A stretch of DNA of 64,000 nucleotides, taken from contig OZ234493.1 of the NCBI GenBank assembly GCA_965153455.1, positions 30,122,213-30,186,212 of the forward strand, given 5' to 3'. Of the stretch, positions 1 through 12,089 are shown piece by piece. Both the position numbers and the translations under genes were made by a program. This stretch comes from Sphagnum compactum. Its lineage: Eukaryota; Bryophyta; Sphagnopsida; Sphagnales. Each line of letters opens with the position of its first letter. The stretch's first letter is position 1. The notes below the pieces were generated by a model that worked only from the letters and a program-made list of their open reading frames with translations, ran no database searches and was not told the origin of the DNA.

Positions 1-248
1 TAATCAAGGTTGTTTGGGACACTTTGCATCCCAGCTTCATGAGCAGCTTAGCAATCTGTTTGGAAGTGCTTCTATAGCAAGGAGATATCATCATGAAGCT
101 ACCAACAACCAGATTGAAATTTCATGTAGTTGTCCTGTGGCTGTTTCTGCACTCAGAAATTCTTCCATGTCAAGCATCTGAATGGAAAAACTCAGAAATT
201 CATCACAAAACATTGGTGGGATATTTGGTGCATTTTTTCAAACTGCAG

Positions 249-3200
249 GAATGTAAGAAGAGGGGTCTAAAGGTGGTTGTTGCGGGTATTCCAAAGACAA
301 TTGATAATGACATTGAAGTAAGTGGCACACACTTTTGCACACTCTAAGACTCAGCACTTAATGATTTTGGCTTTTGAGTTGGCAGAGATCTGTTTTAAGA
401 TTCTAAATCCTGAGTCTTAAACATCATGTGCTTGAATTGTGGGGTATATTCATTTAGATTTGCTGCAGAATAATAAAGGACAGCTAATTTGATTAGGTGA
501 TGGCACGATTTCAAACTGCTGAGAATTTGGAACATATGTCACCATTTCTTCAAGAATAGTAGACTGTTTTATATTGTATTTACAAAGTCCACACTGAATC
601 AAGTGGAGAGATAGGTCAAGCTTGTACATGTTTCTGTGGAGTTTCTGTCTGCAATCACAGTCATCCTTTGAAGTGTGGATGCCAAGCATCTGTATGTGTG
701 CAGGCCTCCATAGACTTTTGTACTGGATAACCCGACAATTCAAGAACATTTCTTGTCTGTGAAGCTCCACTCGTCATTCCTATTTCTCAATTTGGTTTTT
801 GGCATGGGTTGAATGTTACAGATTATAGACAAGTCATTTGGGTTTGACACAGCAGTGGAAGAAGCTCAACGTGCGATCAATGCAGCACACGTTGAAGCAG
901 AGAGCTTCCACAATGGTGTCGGCTTGGTAAAGCTTATGGGACGTTACAGTGGTGGGTGCCTTTCCTTAGTAGGAAATGCTTTTTCCTTGGTGAAAAGTCT
1001 GTGTGGTTTAAATGCTGGCACACTTTTGTAAAATGAACTGTAAGGGATTACTCCCTATTGTATCAATGCTAAGTGGGGAAAGTGTTTGGTGCAGGGTATA
1101 TTGCTATGCATGCCACTCTTGCTAGTCGTGATGTGGTATGTTTCACTCTCTCTCGTATGAATGTGGTTTGACTGTTCTATATCTCTTCTCCTGATTGCAG
1201 TACTGTCAGTTCTAATATTGTCCTACTAGATCTTCAAGCTTCTTTAGGATGATTTCCTCCCTCAGTTGTGCAGTGGACAACATGATTGTCTGGTCCTCCT
1301 AAGTTTTTGTCTATCCTGTCATATCCTCTTTTAGCCTGGATACACATTGGTTCTCTCTCTTTTCCTGTCTTCAAAGATCAATTGTTGCAAATAATGTGCA
1401 TATTGCAAAATAGTGAACACACTTTTCTTCCACCAACCTAGCAGATCTGTTTGGGAAATGGTCTGCCTTACATTCTTACCTTACTTGGGGACTTGGATTC
1501 CACGAGTGCAGGATTTATGCTTGATACCAGAAGTGCCATTTTACTTGGATGGACCTGGTGGGCTAAAAGAGTTTGCAAAGCAAAGGTTGCGTGAAAATGG
1601 ACACATGGTAATTGTGGTCGCAGAAGGTGCTGGCCAAGAGTTGATAGCAGAGACCATGGGTTCTTTGGACAAGCTCAGTGATGCCTCTGGAAATCGCTTG
1701 CTTCTTGATGTTGGTCTTTGGCTCTCCCAAAATCTGAAAGTATGTACACTTGACTGCCCAGTAATTTCTTTGCTAGCAAGTAAACTTTCACATCCATCAG
1801 TCATGGACAAAACAAATATTCATTAAATGCAAATGTAGCCTGTTTCATGCATATATTTACATTATCATTGTTGCAATATCAGGTTTTATCAGTTTTTGAC
1901 TTACTGATTTTGTCTTTTGCTGCAGAATCATTTTGTTAAGGAGTTTAAAGAGCCCCTCAACTTAAAGTACATAGGTAATATGAGCTGCTCAAATCTTCTG
2001 TTCACCAAGTTGCTTGCTAGCTGTAAGCAATAATGTATTAGAGCCTTGCTTGAGGAGTTCTTTGTATGGTGTTACAGATCCAACATACATGATTCGAGCG
2101 ATCCCTAGTAATGCATCAGACAATGTCTACTGCACCCTACTGGCCCACAGTGCCATCCATGGTGCAATGGCAGGGTACTGTGGTTTTACAGTTGGCCCTG
2201 TCAATAACCGTCATTGCTACATTCCTATCACTGTAAGTTCCTTACAAGAATTTCTGTGATGGTTACTATGTGTGTTTAATGCTGTGAAGAAGAGTACTCA
2301 GAGGATCCTGCAGGGTACATCTGTGCATTCAGAGAATTTTTTGGACATCAAGTGGCTCTTACTTGTGTGATGATTTTTGACCACAGATGCACAAATTTTT
2401 AGCAGAGGCTTTACCTTTTGAGATTCCCCTTATGCCTCCTTCCCAACTGATTCTTTACATGGCTTATTTTCCCCATCTGGCAGAGAGTGACAGCAACACA
2501 GCGACAGGTGAATATTGCAGACCGCATGTGGGCTCGTCTCCTATCATCAACAAACCAGCCTAACTTTTTGCGCTATAATAAGTACATGCAGCAACTACGT
2601 AAGCAGAATGCTTTGAAGCAAGCTTTGGAATCAGAGCAACATGTCACTGTTGCAAACTCCAACTCTGCACCATCTTCTCCATTATCCTCAACTGTAAGCA
2701 CCTATCAGCTATTTCCTCAAAGCTTTTTCCAGCATGAAGATAAGTGGTCAAAGACATAGATTGCTGTCCCTGGTCATTTGGCAAAAAGAAACATTAAAAG
2801 GGTTCTCTCCATAAAAAGTTCTGGTTTGCTGCAATGGATTCTGTATTCTACTCTTCACAAGCATCTTGGTGATAACTTCTCTAGAATGTGATGTGGATCC
2901 ACATGTGACTGGATCTAAGTTAATCTGCATCATGTGACTCTCCCAACCTTCTGGCCATATATAATCCATTGGAAAGAGGCTCTTCAAGAGGGATTTGTGG
3001 GTTCAAAACTGATGTCCAGTGTAATACTATTACTAACATGCAATCTTCAGTCAGTCTTAGCTATGTATTGCTTTCCTGGGTTGCAAATGGATGGGATGGT
3101 GCAGTCTAACCCCCAGAAAACACTGCTGGTCACATTCTCATGTGCAATTGTACTCACAGGATGGGAATGGAAATGGAAGTTCTAAGAGAGAAGATGAGGA

Positions 3201-3321
3201 ATCACCACGGATGGAGACAGGTGACAGGCAGTATGTGCCATTGGATAAAGAGGAGGCATCATTATTGACAACACCAGTACCTGGTGACCCGACTCAAATT
3301 CACAACCACACAGCTCCTTGA
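249..3321 (+). CDS. PFK: ATP-dependent 6-phosphofructokinase, plant type (5' part outside window)
   Basis: Phosphorylates fructose 6-phosphate to fructose 1,6-bisphosphate, the committed step of glycolysis. Exons read from GT-AG borders and phase: 249-317, 822-951, 1095-1135, 1512-1739, 1926-1974, 2078-2232, 2484-2693 and 3160-3321 (TGA at 3319-3321). The joined frame is open throughout. The first visible exon carries GIPKTIDND, the catalytic loop of the family. Later exons carry [18 protein letters not shown], the substrate-binding [23 protein letters not shown] and [17 protein letters not shown], all hallmarks of plant ATP-PFK. The N-terminal exons with the GGDGT nucleotide motif, and any plastid transit peptide, lie before base 1, so cytosolic and plastid forms cannot be told apart. 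The C-terminal tail (last exon) is Ser/Pro/acidic-rich and poorly conserved. Family assignment is firm; the isoform is not. Confidence 0.93.
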
Positions 3322-3746
3322 TAACTTCTCTGAGGAAGTTGTACCCTACTGCAATGCCCTCATCAGTGAAGATATACAGAGTGTAATGCAGTTGAAATCA
3401 TGATTGAAGCTCTGGGCACTAGAACCTATAGACTTAAACCCCAGAACAAGAAAAGGGCTCTAGTCTACTCATAGATTCTCTACATTTTAGAACATTATGA
3501 CATTTCCAAGAAGTGCAGGAGGGTGTTCAATCATTGGAGCCTAGAAGAACCAAAACCAAATAGAAAATATCCTCATTGGTTACCTGTGGGATTATACTGG
3601 GCGCATTTTGAATTATGCTTATTAGAAGATAGCAGTTTAGCTAGCTAGTGAAACTTCTTCTTGTGGAGTTACTCTATGTTAGTACATCAGATTTCTAATT
3701 TCCTACTTAGTTCCAGGTATAGTCTTATCTATTGTCATCATTACAG

Positions 3747-4138
3747 GATCGTAGACCTGCATCTGATGATTCATTGCAGAACAGTAGTTTGGGTAAGAAG
3801 ATGGTAGTTTTGGTAAAAAGATGATTTCGTAGTGCACACCCTTTCTGTGGGGTTTGCTTGTACTAATACTATCTGGTAAATGGAATTAGAGGTTGGTTAA
3901 GAGTTTTGTTGGTGTCCTGAAAGTATTGGATCCTCTTTTATGGGTTTGATTTACTAAAACTAAGTGGTGTAATGATAATGAAGTTGGTTTGATGTTTTGT
4001 GATGTTTGAGGTATTTTGACAGGGCTTTCAAGGGCAAAGGAGGAAGAAGAAGGAAAGAAGAGGAAGTTTTGGAGGGAAAGGCCAGCCATGTGTGTTGCAT
4101 TCCTGCTGGATGCCTTTTGTCCCAGGCTGCATTTATGA
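3747..4138 (+). CDS. Possible alternative 3' exons of the phosphofructokinase gene
   Basis: Two exon-like blocks lie behind the annotated stop. Block 3747-3792 has acceptor TTACAG and donor GGGTAAG; block 4023-4138 has acceptor TTTTGACAG and ends in TGA. Their phases fit each other and also fit the exon ending at 2693 (phase 0), so skipping exon 3160-3321 would give a different tail of about 53 residues containing a basic run (KKRKFWRERP). This is inference from splice signals only; the region could equally be 3' UTR or intergenic sequence. Confidence 0.3.
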
Positions 4139-7100
4139 TTTTCTCAGAAGGCCAGTGGGAATGGTAAGCACTGAACTTCCTCAAAGGATTGTTATATGTG
4201 CTTTGCACCCTGTAAAACCTGACAGTTGAGTTGGGTTTCCAATGCTTTGGACTAACAAATCAGTTGAATGAAGGAATGACTTGCATTAGCAGCCAGCACA
4301 GGAATGGTATATTTTGTTGGTAATGAACACATCACTCGTTGATTAGTGTGCACTCCTAGTGCACTTGTTTAAAATAGCTAGTTCCTCTTGAGCTCTTCCT
4401 CACTAGAAGAGGAGGAAAATGTGAAACTAGACTTTCACATGATCACAGTCACAATAAAATGGCAACTTGTGATCCAATGTCATCCGCTGCTCATGAAACC
4501 CCTTTTGGTAGTAATTTGGGAGAAAATTGGATGTCTCACAGGCATTGATCTTCCTGCATATGGTTTGATGGTGCAAAATGTTTTGCCAAGTTTTGAATAA
4601 TTGGGAAAGGCTTTGACATGGGCTTTGTATATTTGGACACAAACAGCATGTTCTGTGTCTGAAGAAACTGGGCTGGAAGCACTGCAACAAAAGGCTCATC
4701 TTTTGTAACCTTATGGCAAGTTCCAACTTCAAACTAGCAAAGGAAAATGTTCCTTGAAGTTTCAGAAAAAAGAGTTAAACCAGCAAAAGAAAACCTGTTC
4801 CATAAAGTTCCCAAAATTTATCTTCAATTTAGGGCAACACACACCTGATGAACATTCCTCAATATGAAAACTACATTGTTTGGTAGTCTCTCTCCATTAT
4901 GGGAAGAGCTAATAACTGTGCAGGTTCTTGCATTTTGCTGGACTTCAATTTGAGCATAATTCTTAGGTATCTTTTCAATGAGCAGCTGTTGTATTTGTGT
5001 TCTAACTGTGTCCAATTACATTTTGCCCTGCTTCAATTTGAGCACCATTCTTAAGTATCTTTCAATCAGCAGTTTCCTCCATAGCACTGCACCTCTTGGA
5101 ATTAAAAAAAAGCTCCAACTTAATCAGTGGCCAAAAAGTAATTATCTTCAACACGACTATTCAACTCTCTAACTGAGCCCTTCCTGAAATAAGGGACCTA
5201 GGACAAGGTGATAATTATAGACACTAAAGTTACATTCACACATACACGTAAAGGCAATGGTAACATCAATGTAAGTTAAATCTGTTCATATTATATGTTC
5301 GCGAATCAATAAGTAGATTATGCAGCATGATTATCTGGTTCACTAAAAATTTGTGATATTAATTAGTGATAAAGTTTTGCTCCTAATTTCAAAATCTTCA
5401 AAAAGTGAAGATTCCCATGACTAACATCGTTGGCAAGTTATTGTGACCAAAGCATTACTAGTAAGTTCCTAATCTCTAGTGATGGTTATTGGATGCTCTC
5501 CTTCACACTTCGCATAGCACTCTTGTCCAACACCTTTGCACAATACCTTTACATAGAACTTACACAATGTTTTTTTGAAAAATCTTTTGCACAACACCAT
5601 AGAATTTTTGCACTGGCCCTTGCACAGAAATTTTCCATAGCACTTTCGCATGTGTCCCTTCTACAATCACAATAGCAAAGCATAAATTCATCGCATTCAA
5701 TTTGAGTTCAACAAGAAAAGATAGAGGATCAAAAGCTAAAGGTTCGAAAGATGGATCCAATAGCACCAATGCAACTTGTTAACACCGTGACAATTGGGAT
5801 CACAACAAAATCCTCACACTCATCAAGTGCAAACAAGTTCAACATGCTACATAGAAGTAGATTGTGGATCCAAGAGTCCATATGATTTCTATTACATAGC
5901 ATTGGACCAAGATTGCAAACAAACTCCAAAAAGTGATCAATGTTCAAATAACATGGAATGGCAAGATGTGTAATGAAATGGGATGAATTCATAGTACAAG
6001 AAAATAATCAATTACCATAAAAGAACCAACCACAACACAAGTTTTTAGGATCTAATCATTGAAGAATGGGACAAGGTCCATTTGCATCAACAATTCAATC
6101 GAGAGTATTATGGAATGATTGAGGCATTTTAGGGTGAAATAACCAACATGTCATTCGATATCAACAATACCTCTATATGCTTGCAAACGTATATAGGTGG
6201 AAATTACATGGCACCAACATCATAAATTGATATGTAAGAAGAACAAGATTTGGTACGACCATAGCATACTTTCTTCCAAGAGCTTTGAGATGATGATTAT
6301 GTTACAAAAAATCAAGTTGGAAATGAAGGAAATGTACATGTTTGGACGAATGTGATAAACATGGAGGACTTTTCAAAAAGTAATCAACTATCCTTTCATA
6401 AACTTGTTGGATGCTTCCACTCTACCATTAACAAAGTAGCTTCTAACAATGCTAGTTGCACCTAAAAGCATTGGGATCAAAAGAAAATGCACAAATATTT
6501 TATCCTTCATCATTGAAGCCATGGACAAAACAATCAAGTTTGAAGACTATTGCAACAAAGTTCAAGAACAACATCTCTAGTATTTGAAACTTCAAGATAC
6601 ATAAGAAAAGTGAAAATATTATGGTGAACATTCTCTTTAATTTGAGCACTACCATGTGTGGCACCTACATAAATGATGAAAATTTGATACCACACCCATT
6701 GAATTTCAAGTCAATATTGTTGAAAGAAGAATGACTAAATGACAATAAACAAAGGAGAAATTATGTACATAATAGTACAATTCAATTTTGATTCAAGTTT
6801 TAATTTGTAGTAAAACAAAACAATTGATCAAAACAATTTTGTTTTGATTAGATTCAAAAACACCTTTTCAAACCTATTTGAACTTTGAATTTTACAATGT
6901 TAATGTAATCTAATATGAAGCCTATTTGTAATAAATTGTTTTGAAAGGAAACATTGTGTTGTTTTTGAAACTTTGAACCTTATAACTCGGTTTTAATTTC
7001 AATTGCAGAATTCCCCTATTCATTAACTAATGTTTGAACACTAGAATGTGTGTTGTTGCCAATGTTTTTCAATTCCAAATGAATCATTAGATTGCATATG

Positions 7101-7450
7101 TCTAAGTCTTTCCATCTAAAACCATGTTGTATGGGATACAACAACAAATCACATCATGCCAGAAAAACACATGTAAAATTTTCATTAGCAATTTTTAAAT
7201 ATTTCCTTTAAATTTTTGAAACAATTTACAATTATGTTTCTACCTTTACAAAAATGTCTATTGAATAAAACTTCCAACATAACATGGCAAATTGTTCCCT
7301 ATTTGTGAGGGATCATTAACGAAGGTAATAATTGATAACCTTTATCACCTATAAGATATGGTTTAATGTCACCTAAGTCACCATAATAAAATTGAAATAG
7401 GTCCCCATGCGAAGTTTTTTAATGCAAAGCTAAATGTGCAAAATCCAAAC
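4139..7450. other. AT-rich intergenic region, no gene seen
   Basis: No coding exon with splice signals was found. Between about 5500 and 5650 there is a degenerate run of TTTGCACA / CTTGCACA motifs spaced 15-35 bp apart, which produces a spurious Cys/Lys-rich frame on the minus strand. The remainder looks like decayed, unassignable repeat DNA. Confidence 0.6.
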
Positions 7451-7454
7451 ATCA

Positions 7455-7935
7455 TTCATTAACCTTGGCATTCCAATGAAGACATTTGTAGACTTCTTCT
7501 TATAATTGTCATGGGCATAAGAACCATGAAAATGAACAATGAAAAAAAAAACCTAAATTTAAATCCAAACACATAACATAAAGCCAAAACAAAAAAATTA
7601 TTGTGATCAAACATAAACACAAAAAGAATATAATAAGGCTGTGGAACAAGATCGTACTTTAGATTAATGTTGAATATACTGAAAATAATAAAGGTCATAC
7701 CTCTATTTATACCCCTTTGGGAATCTAGCTCAAAAAGTTTCCATGTGCCCACCAACCAAGTAAACTTCTTAAGAAGCTTCCTAATTAGAATTAAGAGTTA
7801 ATTAGAATTTAAGTAAGAGTGAACTATGAATTAATTGTGAATCAACTATAAATTATTTAATAATGAACTAAAAATTAATCACAAGTCATTTAAGAATGAA
7901 CGAGTTAACTATAAATGTTTTATAAGTTAACTACA
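7455..7935 (-). mobile_element. LTR fragment (minus strand), TTAACT-array family
   Basis: Read on the minus strand the order is the same as in the LTR at 30.9-32.3 kb: an array of TTAACT/TTAATT-type short repeats (about 7935-7780), then an AAGCTTCTTAA block, then GGGGTATAAATAG (TATA box, plus coordinates 7703-7711), then a T-rich segment with a match to CAACAYYAATCTTAG, ending near a CCATGACAA match (about 7510). The LTR start TGTSACGAATGC seen in other copies is not found, so the 5' end is lost or diverged. Confidence 0.65.
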
Positions 7936-10640
7936 AATGGACTATTATAAAACCCCAATCATATGCATGAAACCCTAACAAAAATCTCAAAGTGTCCAAA
8001 AGAATTGGAGATAAGATGGATTCAAAACTACAACCTACTTGTAGGAACCACCACTACTTATAATAAAGAAACTTGACACTTTCAAAAGCTTGGTAAGATA
8101 AAACTAATAATCAATTTTCTTATAACCCTCATTATACAAATACAAAACATGCTTATTGTTTATGAAGTCATGAAAGGTAGCAGAAACATGAATATAAGAT
8201 AGATACATGCAAATCATGGTACATCCATTCATGAATGGCTTGTGCAAACCCAAAAAAAATGTGATGACAATGTAAATTGCAAAAGTAAAATAAAGGAATT
8301 TCCACATGTCAAAGACCTCATCCCCTTCATGCTTCCCTTTGCCATTATCATCCATTCCATTTATATTTCCAACAAGTTGTCTCTCTAAACCTTCACTGAA
8401 ATGTCTACCAAAACTTCCTCCTCTTATTATAATGACATCAACCATCTTCTAGCAAGTAAGCAAACACATTTTATGAACATTTTGCGTGAAAAAAAATCAT
8501 GGAAATGAAAGGATTTGTCAAATAAACAACCCTAATTCAACAATCATTCCATTTTCTATAAGTTTCGGTCATCCTTGTTAACTCATTCCTTTCTATAAGC
8601 TTTGAGAAGAGTTTCGACTAATTATGTATAATTTCACCCACAAGGCTCAAGAAGTTCAAAGCAAAAAAGGGTTCTACATCCATCCGCACATGTTTCAATA
8701 TTTTTCTTTAAGTGTGGAGGTGGGGTAGATTAGGAAGGGGGGAATGAAAGTGTTGAAACTAATAGTATGTGGTTTTCATGTGTCTCCCCCACCCTACCAA
8801 TTTAGATTGCAAAATTGTCAAGTTGATAGTCATATTATTGGACCCTTTACACGTTTCACTTCAAATTAGTTTCAATTATCAATGTCATTTAAATCAAAAA
8901 TTTAAATAATCATACATATATATATAAACATTCCGTATCCCTTTAAACATAACATTATTTTTTCCTTCTCTCACATGTGTCTTTTCATATCCTTCCTTTA
9001 CAACCTACCCTTCAATTTTTTGAAAGTCAAAAAATCCAAAAAAATTAGTTAATATTTCATTTCTCATTTTTGAAAATGGGTAGTTAAAATGCTTCGAGGC
9101 CAAAGCAAGGTCATGAGTTGTGATCTCCATCAAGTCTCATTCATAATGAATGGGGATTTGAAGTTGAAATCATGTTCAAATCAATAAAATTGAAAGGGCA
9201 TGAATGGGAATATTTTTGATTAAATAGAAAGAATATCATGACATAAAACTTTTTGGGTAAAAAAGTCTAAATGGATAATGATAAGAAGTCATTGATGTCT
9301 TCCATAATGCCTTCAAATGTGTGTAAATTTAGATTTAAACACATTTCATACATAAAAACAATATATATACATTGTTCAACTCAAGAAATTTCAATGGATA
9401 GTGGCATGTTCAATGTGCTTATTGCAACTAAGCATATTACATGATCAACAAGGCTTATTGTCTTATTTCCTTTCACCTTGTGACTATTGGAACCATAAAT
9501 ATGGTACAATGGTCAAAATATATTATTTCAACTTTCATTTTTTCATAATATTTATAAAAAAATTCCATAATAATTAGTTGGTGTTTTAAGAAATGCACTC
9601 CAATACAAAGCATATGATTATATAAATGCATGATTTATGTTTTTATATTGTATTGAAACTAAACTAAATATTGAAAATATGCAATTAGAAAAGTGAAAAT
9701 TGATATATGATATTTGATGTAAGACAAAAAAGTTACTACATGTGACCAAATGAAAAAAAATAAAAATCTAATGTCATTGTGATATTGGTATTTATTTCTT
9801 TAGAAATTAGTTTTTAGTGTATAGTTTTCAAATGCATATTTTCAATATATATTTCATGTATTTTGTTAATTGTGAACTTATGAAAAGATCAGGAAGTTAA
9901 AAAAATTGATCAAAAATATTTTGTTGCATTGTTTGGTGGTTTCAAATAATTCATAAACTAGATGATCCAACAAATAAATACTAACAATGGTTTGTTTAAG
10001 TTTGTTAAATACACTTATTATAACCACTAGGTGAGAAAAAGTCTGGAATTAAAGTTATTATCAATTAAATAACCCATAAATAATTGTTTTCTAATCCTTT
10101 GTATGTAGTTTTGGTTGCATGTTTTTTAATTATTTTTTATTTGATTCACTTTGTATGTTTTTTTGATGAGACATTTATTTTTATTTTTTTTATTCCATTA
10201 TTTTCAGTTGGTCCCTTTACAATTTTTGGTAACAATATTATGTTTTAATAGAAAAAACTCAGTTGCTTGAATATAATTTTCAAAGTTGCACATTTTCAAT
10301 TCAGTTTTTATTGAATTATTTATTTTTCAGATCACTTGTACTTTTAAAAATCTTCATCATTAGATACATACCATCAGCAAAAAAAAATTCCAATTTTTTG
10401 AGTTCATATCATTGGCTAGCATTCCAAGAGGGATGTAGCATTAAATAGTTTTTTAAAAAAACCAGTTTAAAAAAATGCTAGCAAACCAAAACCAGACTCC
10501 AAATGTGATGAAATGTTTTACCCCAAAAAAAAAATCTTTCAAAATTTGATAAAATATTTTTCCAAAAAAAAGGGATATTGCAACAAAATATTCCCTTTTT
10601 TCTTTTTCTTTTTTTTTGGGAGGGGGGGGCATAGTCGCAA
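7936..10640. other. AT-rich intergenic region
   Basis: Very A+T-rich DNA without recognisable exons. A minus-strand frame of 113 codons at 8104-8445 has no recognisable motif or splice context. No repeat unit could be delimited by eye. Confidence 0.5.
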
Positions 10641-10684
10641 ATTTTCACACAAAAAGAAAAGAAAGGTTGCGAAAATCCATTCCA

Positions 10685-10790
10685 TTTTATTAGTGGTGTT
10701 ACGATTGTTATGTTATTTCGTGCCATGTGTTTTCATACTTTTATTTGCCTTCTACTTCTTGGGGATGGGTTCCCATGCTAGCCTTTTATT
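10685..10790 (+). repeat. Short element shared with 52.73-52.85 kb
   Basis: The stretch GATTGTTATGTTATTTCGTG followed by CCATGTGTT, and further on CTACTTCTTGGGGATGGGTTCC, closely matches 52740-52835. Both lie about 1.4-1.7 kb upstream of the start codon of a plus-strand gene (TOC159-like here, C2 gene there). It is probably a dispersed repeat or an old duplication; function is unknown. Confidence 0.55.
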
Positions 10791-10829
10791 TATTTATTTA
10801 TTTTGTTTTTAAAAAAAATTATATCTACT

Positions 10830-10850
10830 TATATATATATATATATATAT
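10830..10850. repeat. (AT)n microsatellite
   Basis: About ten uninterrupted AT dinucleotides directly followed by GGGG. Confidence 0.9.
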
Positions 10851-11084
10851 GGGGTTTTTCTTCTTTGAAGTGTGGAAAGGAGGAAAAGAAAGGTACATCA
10901 CATCCACAAGCAGGTGGAAGAGAAGAAGGGATAGGTAACATAAAGAGGGCAAGCAGGTGAACTAAACCAAAGAAGTCATCACAATTGAGTTAGCCTTAAC
11001 CCTAATTAAGTCAGGCTGGAGATTTTTTGGAATCTTTAAAAAGCCTCAGTGTAAAGCAGCAGCCCCAAAGTTCCATACAACTGG

Positions 11085-11890
11085 TTGTTTCCTGTTCTTT
11101 TATCCTTTTGTTTTTTTTTTTTTTTTTGGTTTTTGGGATTTTTCTGTTTCGCTCGTTTTTGGTTTTGGGCTTTTTTTTTGTAAAACAATTTGGTTATTTG
11201 GGTTTCTGGGTTATTTTGTTTTGTTGGCTATTGGTGGTTTTGGGCTTTTTTGGGGGGGTTGGTTTCTTTGATTTTTGGGGTGGCTTTTTTTTATTATTTT
11301 TTGGGTTGGTTTTGGATCTTTGGGTGTTAGTTCTGCTAGTTTTTGGGTTAGTTATTGGGGGGTTCTTTTCTTTTTTTTTTGCCCTTGTTGGGTTGGTTTT
11401 TTGGGGTTTTTGCTTTTGTCGGTTTTGGATTTTTGGGGGGTTAGTTCTGCTAGTTTTTGGGTTAGTTATTGGAGGTTTTTTTTTTTTTTTCTGTTTTCCT
11501 CCCCTTTTTGGGTTGGTTTCTTTGGTTTTTTGGGTTTTTGTTTTGGTTGGTTTTGAATTTTTGGGGGTTAGTTCTGTTAGTTTTTGGGTTAGTTTTTGGG
11601 TGTTTTTTTTTGCCCTTTCTGGTTTGGTTTCTTTGGTTTTTTGGGGCTAGTTCTGCTAGTTATTGGGTTTCTTTTTCTTTTTGTGTTGGTTTCTTTGGTT
11701 TTTTGGGGGTTATTTTTTCTTTTTTTTTGGTTTTGGATTTTGGGGGGTTAGTTCTGCTAGTTTTTGGGTTATTGGGGTTTGGGGGGAGGGGGGGTCTCGT
11801 TGGCTGGTTTCTTTTGGGTTATTGGGGTTTTGTTGGGTTTTTGTTTTTGGCTTTTCTTTTGTTTGTTTTTGGCTTTTCCCTGGAGCTTGG
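11085..11890 (+). repeat. T/G-rich degenerate tandem repeat upstream of TOC159-like gene
   Basis: About 800 bases in which the plus strand is almost only T and G. The phrase TTAGTTCTGCTAGTTTTTGG recurs at 11327, 11441, 11568 (one change), 11647 (partial) and 11748, at spacings of about 80-127 bp, between blocks of T-runs and G-runs. It lies 200-1000 bp before the chosen ATG, so it is promoter, 5' UTR or 5' UTR intron; a GTAAGT donor sits at 11908. The long hydrophobic frames across it are artefacts of the T/G composition. Confidence 0.75.
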
Positions 11891-12089
11891 GGATAGAACG
11901 CCTTCAAGTAAGTATTGGGGGATTGTGGTGGGTTTTTCCATACAAGAGAAGAGGGAGATTAGTGTGCGTGGTGGCTGTGGAGGGTTTTTGCGTTCCTTAC
12001 TTTCTGTTGGCGGATGGCAGGAGAGCTTGAGGAAAATCAAAGTTTATAGCAAGCTGGTTGCGGCGGAAGAAGGAAGGAAGGGGGGAGCA

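Noticed and set aside
93-347. Plus-strand frame of 84 codons starting ATG at 93
   Set aside because: Only the part from 249 matches phosphofructokinase; an acceptor (CTGCAG) lies just before it and the preceding sequence reads as intron.
11027-11896. Long hydrophobic frames rich in Phe, Gly and Leu
   Set aside because: Produced by T/G-only repeat DNA; no conserved protein character and no start context.
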